From assembly GCA_025964675.1 (NCBI GenBank), contig JAOPYI010000066.1, forward strand, positions 1-35,567: a stretch of DNA of 35,567 nt, in the 5' to 3' direction. Position 1 is the first letter of the stretch. Each line of letters starts with the position of its first letter. The stretch comes from Sphaerisporangium sp. Its GTDB lineage: Bacteria; Actinomycetota; Actinomycetes; Streptosporangiales; Streptosporangiaceae. The notes beneath the pieces were generated by a model. That model was not told where the DNA came from. It saw only the letters and a program-made list of their open reading frames with translations, and searched no databases. Below are positions 16,804 to 25,098 of the stretch, piece after piece. The position numbers and the translations under genes were made by a program.

Positions 16804-18768
16804 GTGGTGAACAACCTAAGTCCGAGTGAACCCTCTCAGATCGGTCGCTATCGGCTGCTCGGCCGGCTGGGCCGGGGCGGCATGGGCACCGTCTATCTCG
16901 GCCAGGACGACACCGGGCAACGGGTCGCCGTCAAGGTGATCAACGCGGAGTACAGCCAGCACGAGCAGTTCCGCGTGCGCTTCCGCCGCGAGGCAGAGTC
17001 AGCCGGCCGGGTCCGCCGCTTCTGCACGGCGGCGGTCCTCGACGCCGACCTCGACGGCGACCTCCTCTACGTCGTCACCGAGTACGTCGACGGACCGAAC
17101 CTGCAGGAGGCCGTTCAGGCCTCGGGGCCGCTGCGCGGCTCCAGCCTGGACGCGCTGGCCGTCGGCGTGGCCACCGCGCTGACCGCGATCCACAGCGCGG
17201 GCATCGTCCACCGCGACCTCAAACCCTCCAACGTGCTGCTCTCCCCGGTCGGTCCCCGGGTAATCGACTTCGGGATCGCCCGGGCGCTGGACACGCTCAG
17301 TGGCATCACCGGCACCGGCGAGCTCATGGGAACGCCCCGCTACATGGCGCCCGAGGTGCTGCGCGGCGCTCCCGTCTCGCCCGCCTGTGACGTGTTCTCC
17401 TGGGGCTGCCTGGTCGCCTTCGCGGCCAGCGGGCGGGCTCCGTTCGGCGGCGAGTCGCTTCCCTCGATCGTCTACCAGGTGCTCAACACCGAGCCCTCGC
17501 TGGAGGGGATGGAGTCCTCGCTGCGGGCGCTGGTGTCCGCGACGCTGGACAAGGAACCCAGGCGCCGGCCCACGGCGCAGCAGATCCTGGACCAGATGGT
17601 CGGCCGGACGACGCCCGAACGCGCCGAGCACTCGGTCGTCGAGGCCTGGCGGCAGGCCCCGGCGTTCCAGGGCCCGGCGGTTCCCGGACAGAACCCCACC
17701 CTCCACGGGCAGGCGCCGACCGTTCCCGGACAGAACCCGACCCTCCATGGGCAGGCGCCCACCGTTCCCGGACAGACCCCCGCCTACCAGAGACAGCCAC
17801 CGACCGTTCCCGGTCAGGCTCCCACGCACTACCGGCCTTATCCCCACGACCCGGGGACGTACCAGAACACCGCCGCGGGACCGGTTGCGGGAATTCCGAC
17901 CAGGCCGGGTGCGGCCTCGCCCCCGAACCTGCCCTATCCCCCGGACCAGAGGCTCCCCGCGACCTCCGGCCGGCCGGGGGATCCCGCGGCTCGCCGGAAG
18001 TGGCTCATCGGGATCGGCGTGGCCGGAGTGGTCCTGGTCGCCGCGGCGGGGTTCGGCCTGCGCGCGCTGCTGGCACCGTCCGGGCCGCCGTCGAACCTGA
18101 GCTTTCTCTACCGTGACGACTTCAACGAGAGCGGCACCGGCTGGGGCGGCGGCGACTACACCGGCAAGTCGTACACGATGTACGGCTACGCGCCGGGCGG
18201 GTTCTACGCCGTCGACGTGAACGACGAGAGCACCGAGAGGCTCGAGAAGGCTCCGCTCCCCTTCGTCCCCGAGCAGCCGGCCACCCCGGACCCCTCCGCG
18301 ACCCCGACCCCGACGACGCCAGAGCACCTGCTCCTCACCATGACCACGACCGTGAGGGACTTCAAGGGGCCCGGGGAGTACGGGCTGTTCTGCCGGGCCG
18401 CCGAGGGTTACCCGCAGAGCCGGTACGAGTTCCTCCTCACAGCGGGAGGCGAGGCACGTATCCGCCGCGTCACCAAGGGAACGGGCGGGAACCTGACCCC
18501 GCCCACAGCGGTCGACGTCCCGAAGGACACCCCGGCCAAACTGCAGGCCGAGTGCGCGAAGACCTCCGAGGGCGTGCAGCTCACCATGTGGGTGGACGGC
18601 GAGCGCGTGCAGTCGTACCTCGACAACTCCGGCGCACCGCCCAGCCTCCCGAACGGCGAGGTCGGCTTCCTCGCGCGAGTCCCCGAGAAGTCCGGATCCA
18701 CGCTCAAGGTGTCCTTCGACGACTTCACCGTCCAGGGACCGTCTGCCGCGGTCCTGAAGTCGAGCTGA
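16804..18768 (+). CDS. Receptor-like Ser/Thr protein kinase with an extracellular lectin/LamG-like domain
   Basis: 654 residues from a GTG. The kinase domain (about 14-270) has the glycine loop GRGGMGTV (23-30), K44 in VAVKV, HRDLKPSN (136-143) and DFG (155-157). A Pro/Gln-rich juxtamembrane stretch contains 14-residue tandem repeats (from about 293). One membrane helix (about 399-422) is followed by a 230-residue extracellular domain (from FLYRDDFNESGTGW) that resembles the concanavalin-like/'3-keto-disaccharide hydrolase' sandwich in its pattern (DDFNE, YGLFCRA, YEFLLTAGGEARI, VDGERV, GEVGFLARV). It would sense a wall or environmental ligand; the ligand is unknown. There are no PASTA domains. 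The last 44 bases overlap the convergent MFS gene. Confidence 0.9.
   Translation: MVNNLSPSEPSQIGRYRLLGRLGRGGMGTVYLGQDDTGQRVAVKVINAEYSQHEQFRVRFRREAESAGRVRRFCTAAVLDADLDGDLLYVVTEYVDGPNLQEAVQASGPLRGSSLDALAVGVATALTAIHSAGIVHRDLKPSNVLLSPVGPRVIDFGIARALDTLSGITGTGELMGTPRYMAPEVLRGAPVSPACDVFSWGCLVAFAASGRAPFGGESLPSIVYQVLNTEPSLEGMESSLRALVSATLDKEPRRRPTAQQILDQMVGRTTPERAEHSVVEAWRQAPAFQGPAVPGQNPTLHGQAPTVPGQNPTLHGQAPTVPGQTPAYQRQPPTVPGQAPTHYRPYPHDPGTYQNTAAGPVAGIPTRPGAASPPNLPYPPDQRLPATSGRPGDPAARRKWLIGIGVAGVVLVAAAGFGLRALLAPSGPPSNLSFLYRDDFNESGTGWGGGDYTGKSYTMYGYAPGGFYAVDVNDESTERLEKAPLPFVPEQPATPDPSATPTPTTPEHLLLTMTTTVRDFKGPGEYGLFCRAAEGYPQSRYEFLLTAGGEARIRRVTKGTGGNLTPPTAVDVPKDTPAKLQAECAKTSEGVQLTMWVDGERVQSYLDNSGAPPSLPNGEVGFLARVPEKSGSTLKVSFDDFTVQGPSAAVLKSS
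17680..17775 (+). repeat. 42-bp tandem repeat inside the kinase gene
   Basis: Two near-identical 42-base units (17680-17721, 17722-17763) and the start of a third encode VPGQNPTLHGQAPT. A fourth, more diverged VPGQAPT unit follows near 17809. The stretch lies in the juxtamembrane linker and changes only its length. Confidence 0.85.
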
Positions 18769-20071
18769 TCCAGGGGTCCGCCGGGACCGTCACGCGGTTG
18801 AGCTCGGCCGCGTGGGTGATCTCCTCCTTGATGACGTCGCGTCCCGGCCACCTGGTCACGGCGACGCCCATGAGGACCAGGCCGCACAGGGACCACGCCC
18901 CCACCACGACCGGCACGGGGAACCTCTCGGCGAACGCACCCGCGGCCAGTACGGCCACCGCGTGCGCCAGCTGGATCCCCCCTTGCATGATCCCGAAGGC
19001 CCGCGCCCGGAAGGCGTTCGGGAGCATCTGGACGAACAGCCCGTTCAGCGGGACGAGCACCGTGTTGACGGCGCACGCCGCCATCACGACCAGCAGGAAC
19101 ACCACTGCGAACGGCGGCGCGGCCAGGACGGGCACGAGGAGCAGCGGGCCGACCAGCAGGACCGGCTTGAGCAGCTTCAGCCGCCGTTCCGGGCCGGTCA
19201 CTCTCGTGACGCAGGCTCCGATGACGGCGCCGATCGGGAGCGCCGCCATCAGCAGGCCGGTGATCTGCGACCCGCCCCCGAAGTCGGGCGCCCAGGCCGC
19301 GGCGAGCCCCTCAGGGACGATCACGATGGCGACGACGCTGAACACGACGAGGGCGGTGGGTCTCATCACCGGGTGCCCGAAGACGAACCGCAGGCCGTCG
19401 CCGGTCTCTCTGAGCAGCGACCCGCGGTGGACCTCGGCCATGGGAAGCGGCCGGGGGCGCAGGCCGCGCCAGAGCAGCAGCGTCGAGACGCCGAACGTGG
19501 CGGCGTTGATGAGCAGCGCGGTGCGCCCGTCGACGGCCGTCACCACGCCGCCAAGCGCATACCCGGCCACTTGGGCGGCCTGGCCCGCCATGTTCTGGAA
19601 CGAGAGACCGACGACGTACCGGTCCCCTGCCAGCAGCTGTGCCACCATCGCCGAGCGTGCCGCCTGGAACGGCGGCGTGAGCAGCGACGCGCCGAGCAGC
19701 AGGAGCAGCAGGACCGGGAGCGGCATCCCGGGAAGGGCCATCGTGGCCACCATGACCATCCTGGCCACGTCACAGATGATCATCACCCGCCGGTACGGAT
19801 AGCGCTCGGCCAGCGCGGCCAGCACCGGTCCCCCGGCCACCCAGGGGAGGTAGCTGATCGCGAAGCCGATGGCCGACAGCAGCACGGAACCGGTGTCGCG
19901 GAAGACCAGGAAGGTCACCGCCACCTTGGCGAAGTAGTCGCCTACCCATGACAGGACCGCCGCGCCGAACAGCGCGCGGTACTCCGCGACTCCGAACACC
20001 TCCCGGAACGTCGCCGCCCTATCGAACTCCGTGGCGCTCTCGCCCCCGGCCTCTCCGACCTTCTCGCTCAC
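18725..20071 (-). CDS. MFS exporter (MFS_3 / EntS-like)
   Basis: 448 residues from a GTG at 20071. Twelve hydrophobic segments are spread along the chain, with the first after a polar 30-residue leader (…REVFGVAEYRALFGAAVLSWVGDYFAKVAVTFLVF split by GD and AK). The motif LAERYPYRRVMIICD between helices 2 and 3 is the MFS loop-2 signature, and RARAFGIMQGG marks the later repeat. The pattern is that of the EntS/drug-export branch of MFS. The substrate is unknown. The gene is convergent with the kinase and overlaps its 3' end by 44 bases; no terminator separates them. Confidence 0.85.
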   Translation of the reverse strand: MSEKVGEAGGESATEFDRAATFREVFGVAEYRALFGAAVLSWVGDYFAKVAVTFLVFRDTGSVLLSAIGFAISYLPWVAGGPVLAALAERYPYRRVMIICDVARMVMVATMALPGMPLPVLLLLLLGASLLTPPFQAARSAMVAQLLAGDRYVVGLSFQNMAGQAAQVAGYALGGVVTAVDGRTALLINAATFGVSTLLLWRGLRPRPLPMAEVHRGSLLRETGDGLRFVFGHPVMRPTALVVFSVVAIVIVPEGLAAAWAPDFGGGSQITGLLMAALPIGAVIGACVTRVTGPERRLKLLKPVLLVGPLLLVPVLAAPPFAVVFLLVVMAACAVNTVLVPLNGLFVQMLPNAFRARAFGIMQGGIQLAHAVAVLAAGAFAERFPVPVVVGAWSLCGLVLMGVAVTRWPGRDVIKEEITHAAELNRVTVPADPWISSTSGPRQTVPGR

Positions 20072-20302
20072 CGGCGCTCAGTCCTTATGTCTCCAAGGTC
20101 GCAGGTGGCGTGGTCGTGGGAGCCCGCGTCACGCCTGCTTGACGGGCGTAGCCCTGCGTACCGTCACGCCGCTTTCTCCCTTTCGACATGGCGAGGCTAC
20201 AAATAGTCATGATTGCAGAATGAGACGAGATGTGTACTCTTTTTCCGGGTTAATACAGCGGGATAGCCACAGATATAGCGGCCCCCTAGCCCCTAAGCAC
20301 CC

Positions 20303-21136
20303 CTATAGACCTTGTATCGGGAATGAGGCGACGGAGATAATGCGCTGCGCATTCTCCACAATCCATTCCAGGCGGGCGCCATGTGCGCCTCGCCAGTAGA
20401 CGCGACCACACGAGAGACATCGGGTGAACGTGTCATAGCTCCGTCTGGTCCCCGGCCGCAGCTCGCCCTCCACCTCGTCCTTCGACACGGAGGACAAAGA
20501 GCCGTTGCATGCCGTGCATCTCGTCCAGGGCGCCAGTCTCGGGACGAAGCGCTCCAGCACATCGCCGAACTGCTCCTCCGGGCGCGCGCCCCGCACGTAC
20601 GCGCCCAGCCACAGGCTCCTGCGGCGCAGCAGGCCACGATCCTGGGTGAGCAGCACCCGCCGCTCGGCGTTCGCCCGGACGATCAAGGCGTCGTCGTCCA
20701 GATCGTTCTCATAGGCGGCGTCCACCCCGACGACGCGCAACCACCGCGCGAGCGTCCCCAGGTGCACATCCAGGAGAAACCGCTGGCCAGGAACCACCTG
20801 TGGCCGTCGCACGGCGAGCACACGCACGACGTCGCCCGCTTCCGGCCGGTACGACGGCGACACCACCCGGCCGCCGACGACCAGGGACCCGACCTCCGGC
20901 AGCGGCACCCCGGCCGACTCGACCACATGCCCCAAGGACGACGTGCGGTCATAGGCGACCCACACCTCATCACCCCGACGACGCGTGCCCAGAAACCCCC
21001 ACAACCCCGCCTCAAAACACAAACAAATCTCCAGCCCCACACCCCCAGCATGCCAGCCGACCGAGGTCACCCAACCGAACCGACGGTAGTTGTCCCCCGG
21101 TCCACCAATCGGCCGCCGCAGCGCCGCCTCATCCAT
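20303..21136 (-). CDS. Mut7-C RNase with ubiquitin-like N-terminal domain
   Basis: 277 residues from the ATG at 21136. Residues about 34-112 form a beta-grasp (ubiquitin-like) domain ending in a VVRVLAVRRPQ strand. Residues about 118-190 are the Mut7-C PIN-like domain, with D123 in LLDVHLGTLARWLR, the acidic ENDLDDDALI and D166 in LLTQDRGLL. A zinc ribbon follows (CTAC, 207-210; CLSC, about 238-241). The ubiquitin-fused Mut7-C architecture is a known bacterial type, proposed to act on RNA. The family similarity starts near residue 34, so a GTG at 21040 is an alternative start; neither site has a good Shine-Dalgarno. The adjacent 20072-20302 is AT-richer than its neighbours and shows no gene. 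Confidence 0.8.
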   Translation of the reverse strand: MDEAALRRPIGGPGDNYRRFGWVTSVGWHAGGVGLEICLCFEAGLWGFLGTRRRGDEVWVAYDRTSSLGHVVESAGVPLPEVGSLVVGGRVVSPSYRPEAGDVVRVLAVRRPQVVPGQRFLLDVHLGTLARWLRVVGVDAAYENDLDDDALIVRANAERRVLLTQDRGLLRRRSLWLGAYVRGARPEEQFGDVLERFVPRLAPWTRCTACNGSLSSVSKDEVEGELRPGTRRSYDTFTRCLSCGRVYWRGAHGARLEWIVENAQRIISVASFPIQGL

Positions 21137-21206
21137 GACCGTGATCAGCTTTAGCCTGGGATCACTGCTGGACTTCTCCTGGGAATTGAGTTCCTAGGTG
21201 CTTTCA

Positions 21207-21220
21207 ATTTCATAAGAAAT
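21207..21220. other. Small AT-rich hairpin upstream of the Mut7-C gene
   Basis: ATTTC (21207-21211) pairs with GAAAT (21216-21220). The surrounding 21137-21385 is an intergenic stretch. Its minus strand, from about 21370 down to 21228, reads as a protein-like tail (ending ACRDQEQYVWVVTALRFV before a stop) without any start or recognisable family, possibly a gene remnant. Confidence 0.25.
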
Positions 21221-21385
21221 GACTTACTCACACGAAGCGAAGAGCCGTAACCACCCACACGTATTGCTCCTGATCGCGACATGCTGACGCTTGGACGGTG
21301 TCCTCAGATTCGGGGGTATCTCTCCAGGTGCGGACCTCTGTCGCCTCGACCGACACGACGTCAGAGGACTGGTCTGGCTGTGCCG

Positions 21386-23968
21386 CTACGTGGATCTTCT
21401 GATGATCAACTCTGTGGGGAGGATTACCGACGACACCGGGCCGCCTTCGATCTGGCGGAGGAGGAGGCGTACCGCCGCCAGGGCGTGGTCGGAGCCGTGG
21501 CTGCGGACCGTGGTGAGAGAGGGGATGGTGTAGGAGGCGGCTTCGATGTCGTCGAAGCCGACCACGGCGACGTCTTCGGGCACCTTGCGGCCGGCCTCGT
21601 GAAGGACGCTCAGGGCGCCGATGGCCATGAGGTCGTTGGCGGCGAAGACGGCGTCCAGGCCGGGGTCGTCCTGGAGCAGCTGACGCATCGCGTCCGCTCC
21701 CGATGAACGCGTGAAGTCGCCGACGGCCGCGATGGACCGGCGCCCGTTGCCGCGCAGCGTGTCCCGGTATCCCGTCAGCCGGTCCTGGGCGGCGACGTTG
21801 TCGAGGGGGCCGCAGATCATGGCGATCCTGCGCCGTCCCTGGGCGAGCAGGTGCGTGACCGCTGTAACGGCTCCGCCGACGTTGTCGCTGTCGACGTACG
21901 GCAGCCTCATGGGGACGGCGGGCCTGCCGAGCGACACTATGGGGACCCCCGTACGGGCCAGTGTGCCGAGCAGCGGGTCGGTGCCGCATGCCGACACCAG
22001 CACGACCCCGTCCACGTGCCCGGCCGTGACGTACTGCTCCACCCGGAGCCGGCTTCGCGTGGAACCGGCCAGCATGAGCGTGACCTGCTTGCCCGCCTCT
22101 TCCAGCGCGTGACAGGCCGACCGTACGACCGCCGAGAAGAGCGGGTCGTCACCGGCCGCGCCGATGACGGGTCCGGCGAGAGAGTCGCCCCAGGCCCCGG
22201 CGGAGCCCGGTGATCTGGCCGTCGAACCCGTGACTGTGGCGACGGAGGCCGAAGATCCATCGGCGGAGCCCATGGCTCCAGCGGTGGAACCCAGAGTTCC
22301 GGCGGTAGAGCCCGGGGATCGGAAGGCGGGGCCTTGGGTGGAGTCGAGGATGATCAGGCCGATGGTGTCCGTGCGCTGGGTGACCAGGCTTCGGGCGGCC
22401 GAGTTGGGGATGTAGCCGAGCTCGTTGACGGCGGTCATGACCGTCTCCCGGAACTCCGCGCTCACCGTGGCCTGTCCATTGATCACCCGGGACACCGTGG
22501 ACCTCGACACCCCGGCCCGGAGAGCGACCTCTTCCAGGGTGGGGCGCTTGGCACGTTCCCTCCAGAGCCCGTTGCGCTGGATCACCTCGCGGTACCACAG
22601 CGCGCTGTCCTTGAGCAGGCGCCGCTGGGTCGCGAAGTCGACGTGCACGATCCCGAAGCGCTTGCGGTAGCCCTCCGCCCACTCGAAGTTGTCCAGCAGC
22701 GACCAGACGAGGTATCCGCGCAGGTCCACCCCGGCCTCGATGGCGGTGTGCGCGGCGCGCAGGTGGCCTTCCAGGAAGGCGGTCCGATCGGTGTCGTGAA
22801 CGCGGTCGCCGGTCACCACGTCGTCGAAGGCGGCGCCGTTCTCGGTGACGAGCAGGCCGACCTCGGGGTAGTCATGCGAGAGCCGTACGAGGAGCTGGGA
22901 CAGGCCGGTCGGGACGATCGGCCAGCCCGTGGCGGTCGTCGGGGCGTAGGCGCCGGTGAACTCGATGTCCTCGGTTCCGGGGTAGGCCGCGTTGGCCGGC
23001 TCCCCCGGTCGCGACCGTACGACGCAGGGACTGTAGTAGTTGATCCCCAGCAGCTCGATCGGCTGGTTGATGGTCTTGAGGTCGCCGTCGCGGATGTGGT
23101 CGAGGCCGGCGGTGCGGTCCACGATGTCCAGAACCTGGCCGGGATACTCACCGCGCAGGGCGGGGTCGAGGAACTGCCGGTTGATCAGGCTGTCGACCCG
23201 TTCCACCGCCTCGGCGTCCTCGGCGGACAGCGCGAGGGCGGGGTCGTTCACCTGGCCCGGCGTCACCACGGGGGCGAGGTTCAGCGCGAGGGCGATCTCG
23301 CGCGCGCCCGCCCCGCGCAGCGCCTGCACGCCCAGCCCATGGGCGAGCAGGAGATGGTGGGAGGCGCGGAAGGCCTCCGCCGACGACGTACGGCCCGGCG
23401 CGTGCACGCCGATGCCGTACCCGAGGAAGGCCGCCACCCAGGGTTCGTTGACGGTCATCCATGTGCCGACACGGTCGCCGAGCCGGTCGTGCACGACCCG
23501 CGCGTAGTCGGCGAACCGGTAGGCGGTGTCACGGTTCGTCCAGCCGCCGAGATCCTCCAGTGCCTGGGGAAGGTCCCAGTGGTAGAGGGTCACGTACGGC
23601 GAGATGCCGGCCGCGAGCACCTCGTCCAGCAGCCGCTCGTAGAAGTCGAGCCCCGCCGCGTTGAGCCGGCCCGAGCCGTCCGGCTGCACCCTCGGCCACG
23701 CGACCGAGAAGCGGTAGACCCCAAGGCCCAGCTCCTTCATCACGCGGACGTCGCCGGTGTACCGATGGTAGTGATCACAGGCCGTGTCGGCGGTGTGGCC
23801 GTCGACGATCGCGCCGGGTTTCCGGGAGAACGTGTCCCAGATCGACAGGCCCCGGCCGTCCTCCCCCGAGGCCCCCTCGATCTGGTACGCCGCGGTGGCG
23901 GACCCCCAGATGAAACCATCGGGAAATGCCAGCGTCTGCCCCCGCGCCGCGCTGGTTGTCGCAGTCAT
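21386..23968 (-). CDS. Fused GH1 beta-glucosidase and LacI-family transcription regulator
   Basis: 860 residues from an ATG at 23968 to a TAG at 21386, with no stop between the two halves. Residues 13-468 are a full GH1 enzyme: FPDGFIWGSATAAYQ, acid/base E175 in TVNEP, nucleophile E376 in TENG, and LLDNFEWAEGY near the end. After the normal GH1 end (WYREVIQRNGLW) the chain continues into a LacI HTH (PTLEEVALRAGVSRSTVSRVINGQ, 476-499, split here by VS and RS) and the effector domain (GLIILDS, GVPIVSLGRP, IAMICGPLDN, VFAANDLMAIGAL, VAVVGFDDIE). No in-frame start for a separate LacI protein exists between the halves. A GGAGG lies at the junction, perhaps the relic of an old ribosome site. A heptapeptide repeat is inserted at 552-600. 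A frameshift or sequencing error removing a stop is possible. Confidence 0.88.
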   Translation of the reverse strand: MTATTSAARGQTLAFPDGFIWGSATAAYQIEGASGEDGRGLSIWDTFSRKPGAIVDGHTADTACDHYHRYTGDVRVMKELGLGVYRFSVAWPRVQPDGSGRLNAAGLDFYERLLDEVLAAGISPYVTLYHWDLPQALEDLGGWTNRDTAYRFADYARVVHDRLGDRVGTWMTVNEPWVAAFLGYGIGVHAPGRTSSAEAFRASHHLLLAHGLGVQALRGAGAREIALALNLAPVVTPGQVNDPALALSAEDAEAVERVDSLINRQFLDPALRGEYPGQVLDIVDRTAGLDHIRDGDLKTINQPIELLGINYYSPCVVRSRPGEPANAAYPGTEDIEFTGAYAPTTATGWPIVPTGLSQLLVRLSHDYPEVGLLVTENGAAFDDVVTGDRVHDTDRTAFLEGHLRAAHTAIEAGVDLRGYLVWSLLDNFEWAEGYRKRFGIVHVDFATQRRLLKDSALWYREVIQRNGLWRERAKRPTLEEVALRAGVSRSTVSRVINGQATVSAEFRETVMTAVNELGYIPNSAARSLVTQRTDTIGLIILDSTQGPAFRSPGSTAGTLGSTAGAMGSADGSSASVATVTGSTARSPGSAGAWGDSLAGPVIGAAGDDPLFSAVVRSACHALEEAGKQVTLMLAGSTRSRLRVEQYVTAGHVDGVVLVSACGTDPLLGTLARTGVPIVSLGRPAVPMRLPYVDSDNVGGAVTAVTHLLAQGRRRIAMICGPLDNVAAQDRLTGYRDTLRGNGRRSIAAVGDFTRSSGADAMRQLLQDDPGLDAVFAANDLMAIGALSVLHEAGRKVPEDVAVVGFDDIEAASYTIPSLTTVRSHGSDHALAAVRLLLRQIEGGPVSSVILPTELIIRRST
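22169..22315 (-). repeat. Seven-unit degenerate 21-bp repeat within the LacI domain
   Basis: Residues 552-600 of the fusion read as seven heptads of the form x-G-S-T-A-x-x (PGSTAGT, LGSTAGA, MGSADGS, SASVATV, TGSTARS, PGSAGAW, GDSLAGP). They separate GLIILDSTQGPAF from DDPLFSAVVRSACHAL, which are adjacent in ordinary LacI proteins (as in 'PDSTNPFFAEV'). It looks like a minisatellite that expanded inside the gene in frame. Confidence 0.75.
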
Positions 23969-24011
23969 GCTTTGACAGCTCCCGTCTTTTCCCCTGAAAT
24001 CAACTTACTTG

Positions 24012-24175
24012 AGACAAGAGGCGTAGCCGCCTGGGCGGACGACGTGCTCGGCTGGGTCTCGTCCGGGGCGCTCAAGGTGCACATCTCCAACCGTTATCCC
24101 CTGGCCGACGCCGGGAAGGCGCATGACGACCTCGAAGGCCGCCGTACGACCGGCAAGCTTCTGCTGATCCCCTAG
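24012..24175 (+). pseudogene. C-terminal remnant of a zinc-independent quinone oxidoreductase (MDR family)
   Basis: An in-frame stretch ending in a TAG at 24173-24175 encodes ADDVLGWVSSGALKVHIS, then YPLADAGKAHDDLEGRRTTGKLLLIP. This is the standard C-terminus of NADPH:quinone oxidoreductases of the medium-chain dehydrogenase family. The roughly 270 residues that should precede it are absent; upstream is the promoter region of the GH1-LacI gene on the other strand. It is a truncated relic left by deletion or recombination. The similarity begins near 24030; the exact junction is uncertain. Confidence 0.7.
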
Positions 24176-24185
24176 GACTACCCGA

Positions 24186-24299
24186 TCAGCCGGGCGTCGT
24201 GGCCAGATTGAAGATGAGGATCCCCAGGTAGACGCCTCCGGCGAGCGCGATCAGGTGGAGTGCGATCGCCCAGGCGCGTAACGCCGTCTCGTTCTTCAT
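24186..24299 (-). CDS. 37-residue membrane microprotein
   Basis: An ATG at 24299 has AGGTGA seven bases upstream, and that TGA is the stop of the SHOCT-domain gene. The peptide begins MKNETALRAWAIALHLIALA and contains one long hydrophobic helix (about 9-32) and a short polar tail. Coupling to the preceding membrane protein and a proper Shine-Dalgarno argue for translation. I know no family for it. Confidence 0.55.
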   Translation of the reverse strand: MKNETALRAWAIALHLIALAGGVYLGILIFNLATTPG

Positions 24300-24306
24300 C
24301 GTCGTG

Positions 24307-25059
24307 TCACCTGGAACCGTTCAGGAGGCGGGCCTTGGCGGTGGCGTACTCGTCGTCGTCCAGGCGGCCGGTCTGGTGGAGCGCGGAGAGCCGTTCGAGC
24401 TGGCCCACCAGGTCACCGGACCCGTCGCCGGCCGGGGCGTCCGCCAGGGTGAGCTCGGCGAAGCGCGGCGCGTCCCTGGGCGGGTCGTCGTCGCCCGGCA
24501 GGGCGACCGAGGTCGTCCACCGCACGTCCCCCTTGAGGGGGGCGGGACGCGACGGTACGGGCGGCGCCGGCCCCCAGAACATCGCCCGCAACGCGTTTCC
24601 GTTGGCGAGGAAGAAAAGTGGCGCCGCGCCCAGGAGCGCGAACAGCACGGCGCAGATCATGAATACCGCGGCGACGTCGGGCTCGGAGAGCGCGGACCGC
24701 AGGAAGTTCCAGCCGAGGCCGAGGAACAGCGCGGGCCAGGCGAGCGGGACCAGCCGGGGTCCCACCGGGAGGAGGCTCGCCATGTAGACGCCCAACGCGG
24801 CGAGCCCGCCAAGAATGGAGACCGGCAGGATCCACCCGATGCCGTCGGGACACGGCGTGGCCACGACGTATGATCCGCCTGAGCCGCAGCTTCCGCCGAT
24901 GCTCAAGAGGACGCGAGAGCTCAGGAACAGCAGGGTCAGGCAGCAGGCCACGCCGCCCAACCCGAGAAAGGTGCCGATCGATCTGCGGACCAGTCGGCGG
25001 GGGGTGATCACGCTCCGTATGGTAGGCCACACCCCCCTTTTCACGACAGGACTTATCAA
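24307..25059 (-). CDS. SHOCT-domain membrane protein
   Basis: 250 residues from an ATG at 25059. A GTG at 25011 (ITPRRLVRRSIG) fits the family start equally well, and the upstream residues look non-conserved. Four helices (roughly 28-50, 75-100, 108-122, 131-152). A conserved extracytoplasmic loop has a cysteine pair (GGSCGSGGSYVVATPCPDG). The C-terminus is a SHOCT helix pair (LVGQLERLSALHQTGRLDDDEYATAKARLL split after the first Leu-rich half), which is often found at the end of membrane proteins and is thought to mediate oligomer contacts. Function unknown. Confidence 0.8.
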   Translation of the reverse strand: MISPVVKRGVWPTIRSVITPRRLVRRSIGTFLGLGGVACCLTLLFLSSRVLLSIGGSCGSGGSYVVATPCPDGIGWILPVSILGGLAALGVYMASLLPVGPRLVPLAWPALFLGLGWNFLRSALSEPDVAAVFMICAVLFALLGAAPLFFLANGNALRAMFWGPAPPVPSRPAPLKGDVRWTTSVALPGDDDPPRDAPRFAELTLADAPAGDGSGDLVGQLERLSALHQTGRLDDDEYATAKARLLNGSR

Positions 25060-25098
25060 GCCGGTAAAGCACTGTCTTTCTCGTACGAACCGGAGACG

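Noticed and set aside
22334-24175. Long plus-strand frame antisense to the GH1-LacI fusion
   Set aside because: Only its last 50 or so codons make sense, as the oxidoreductase remnant; the rest is a shadow of the fusion gene.
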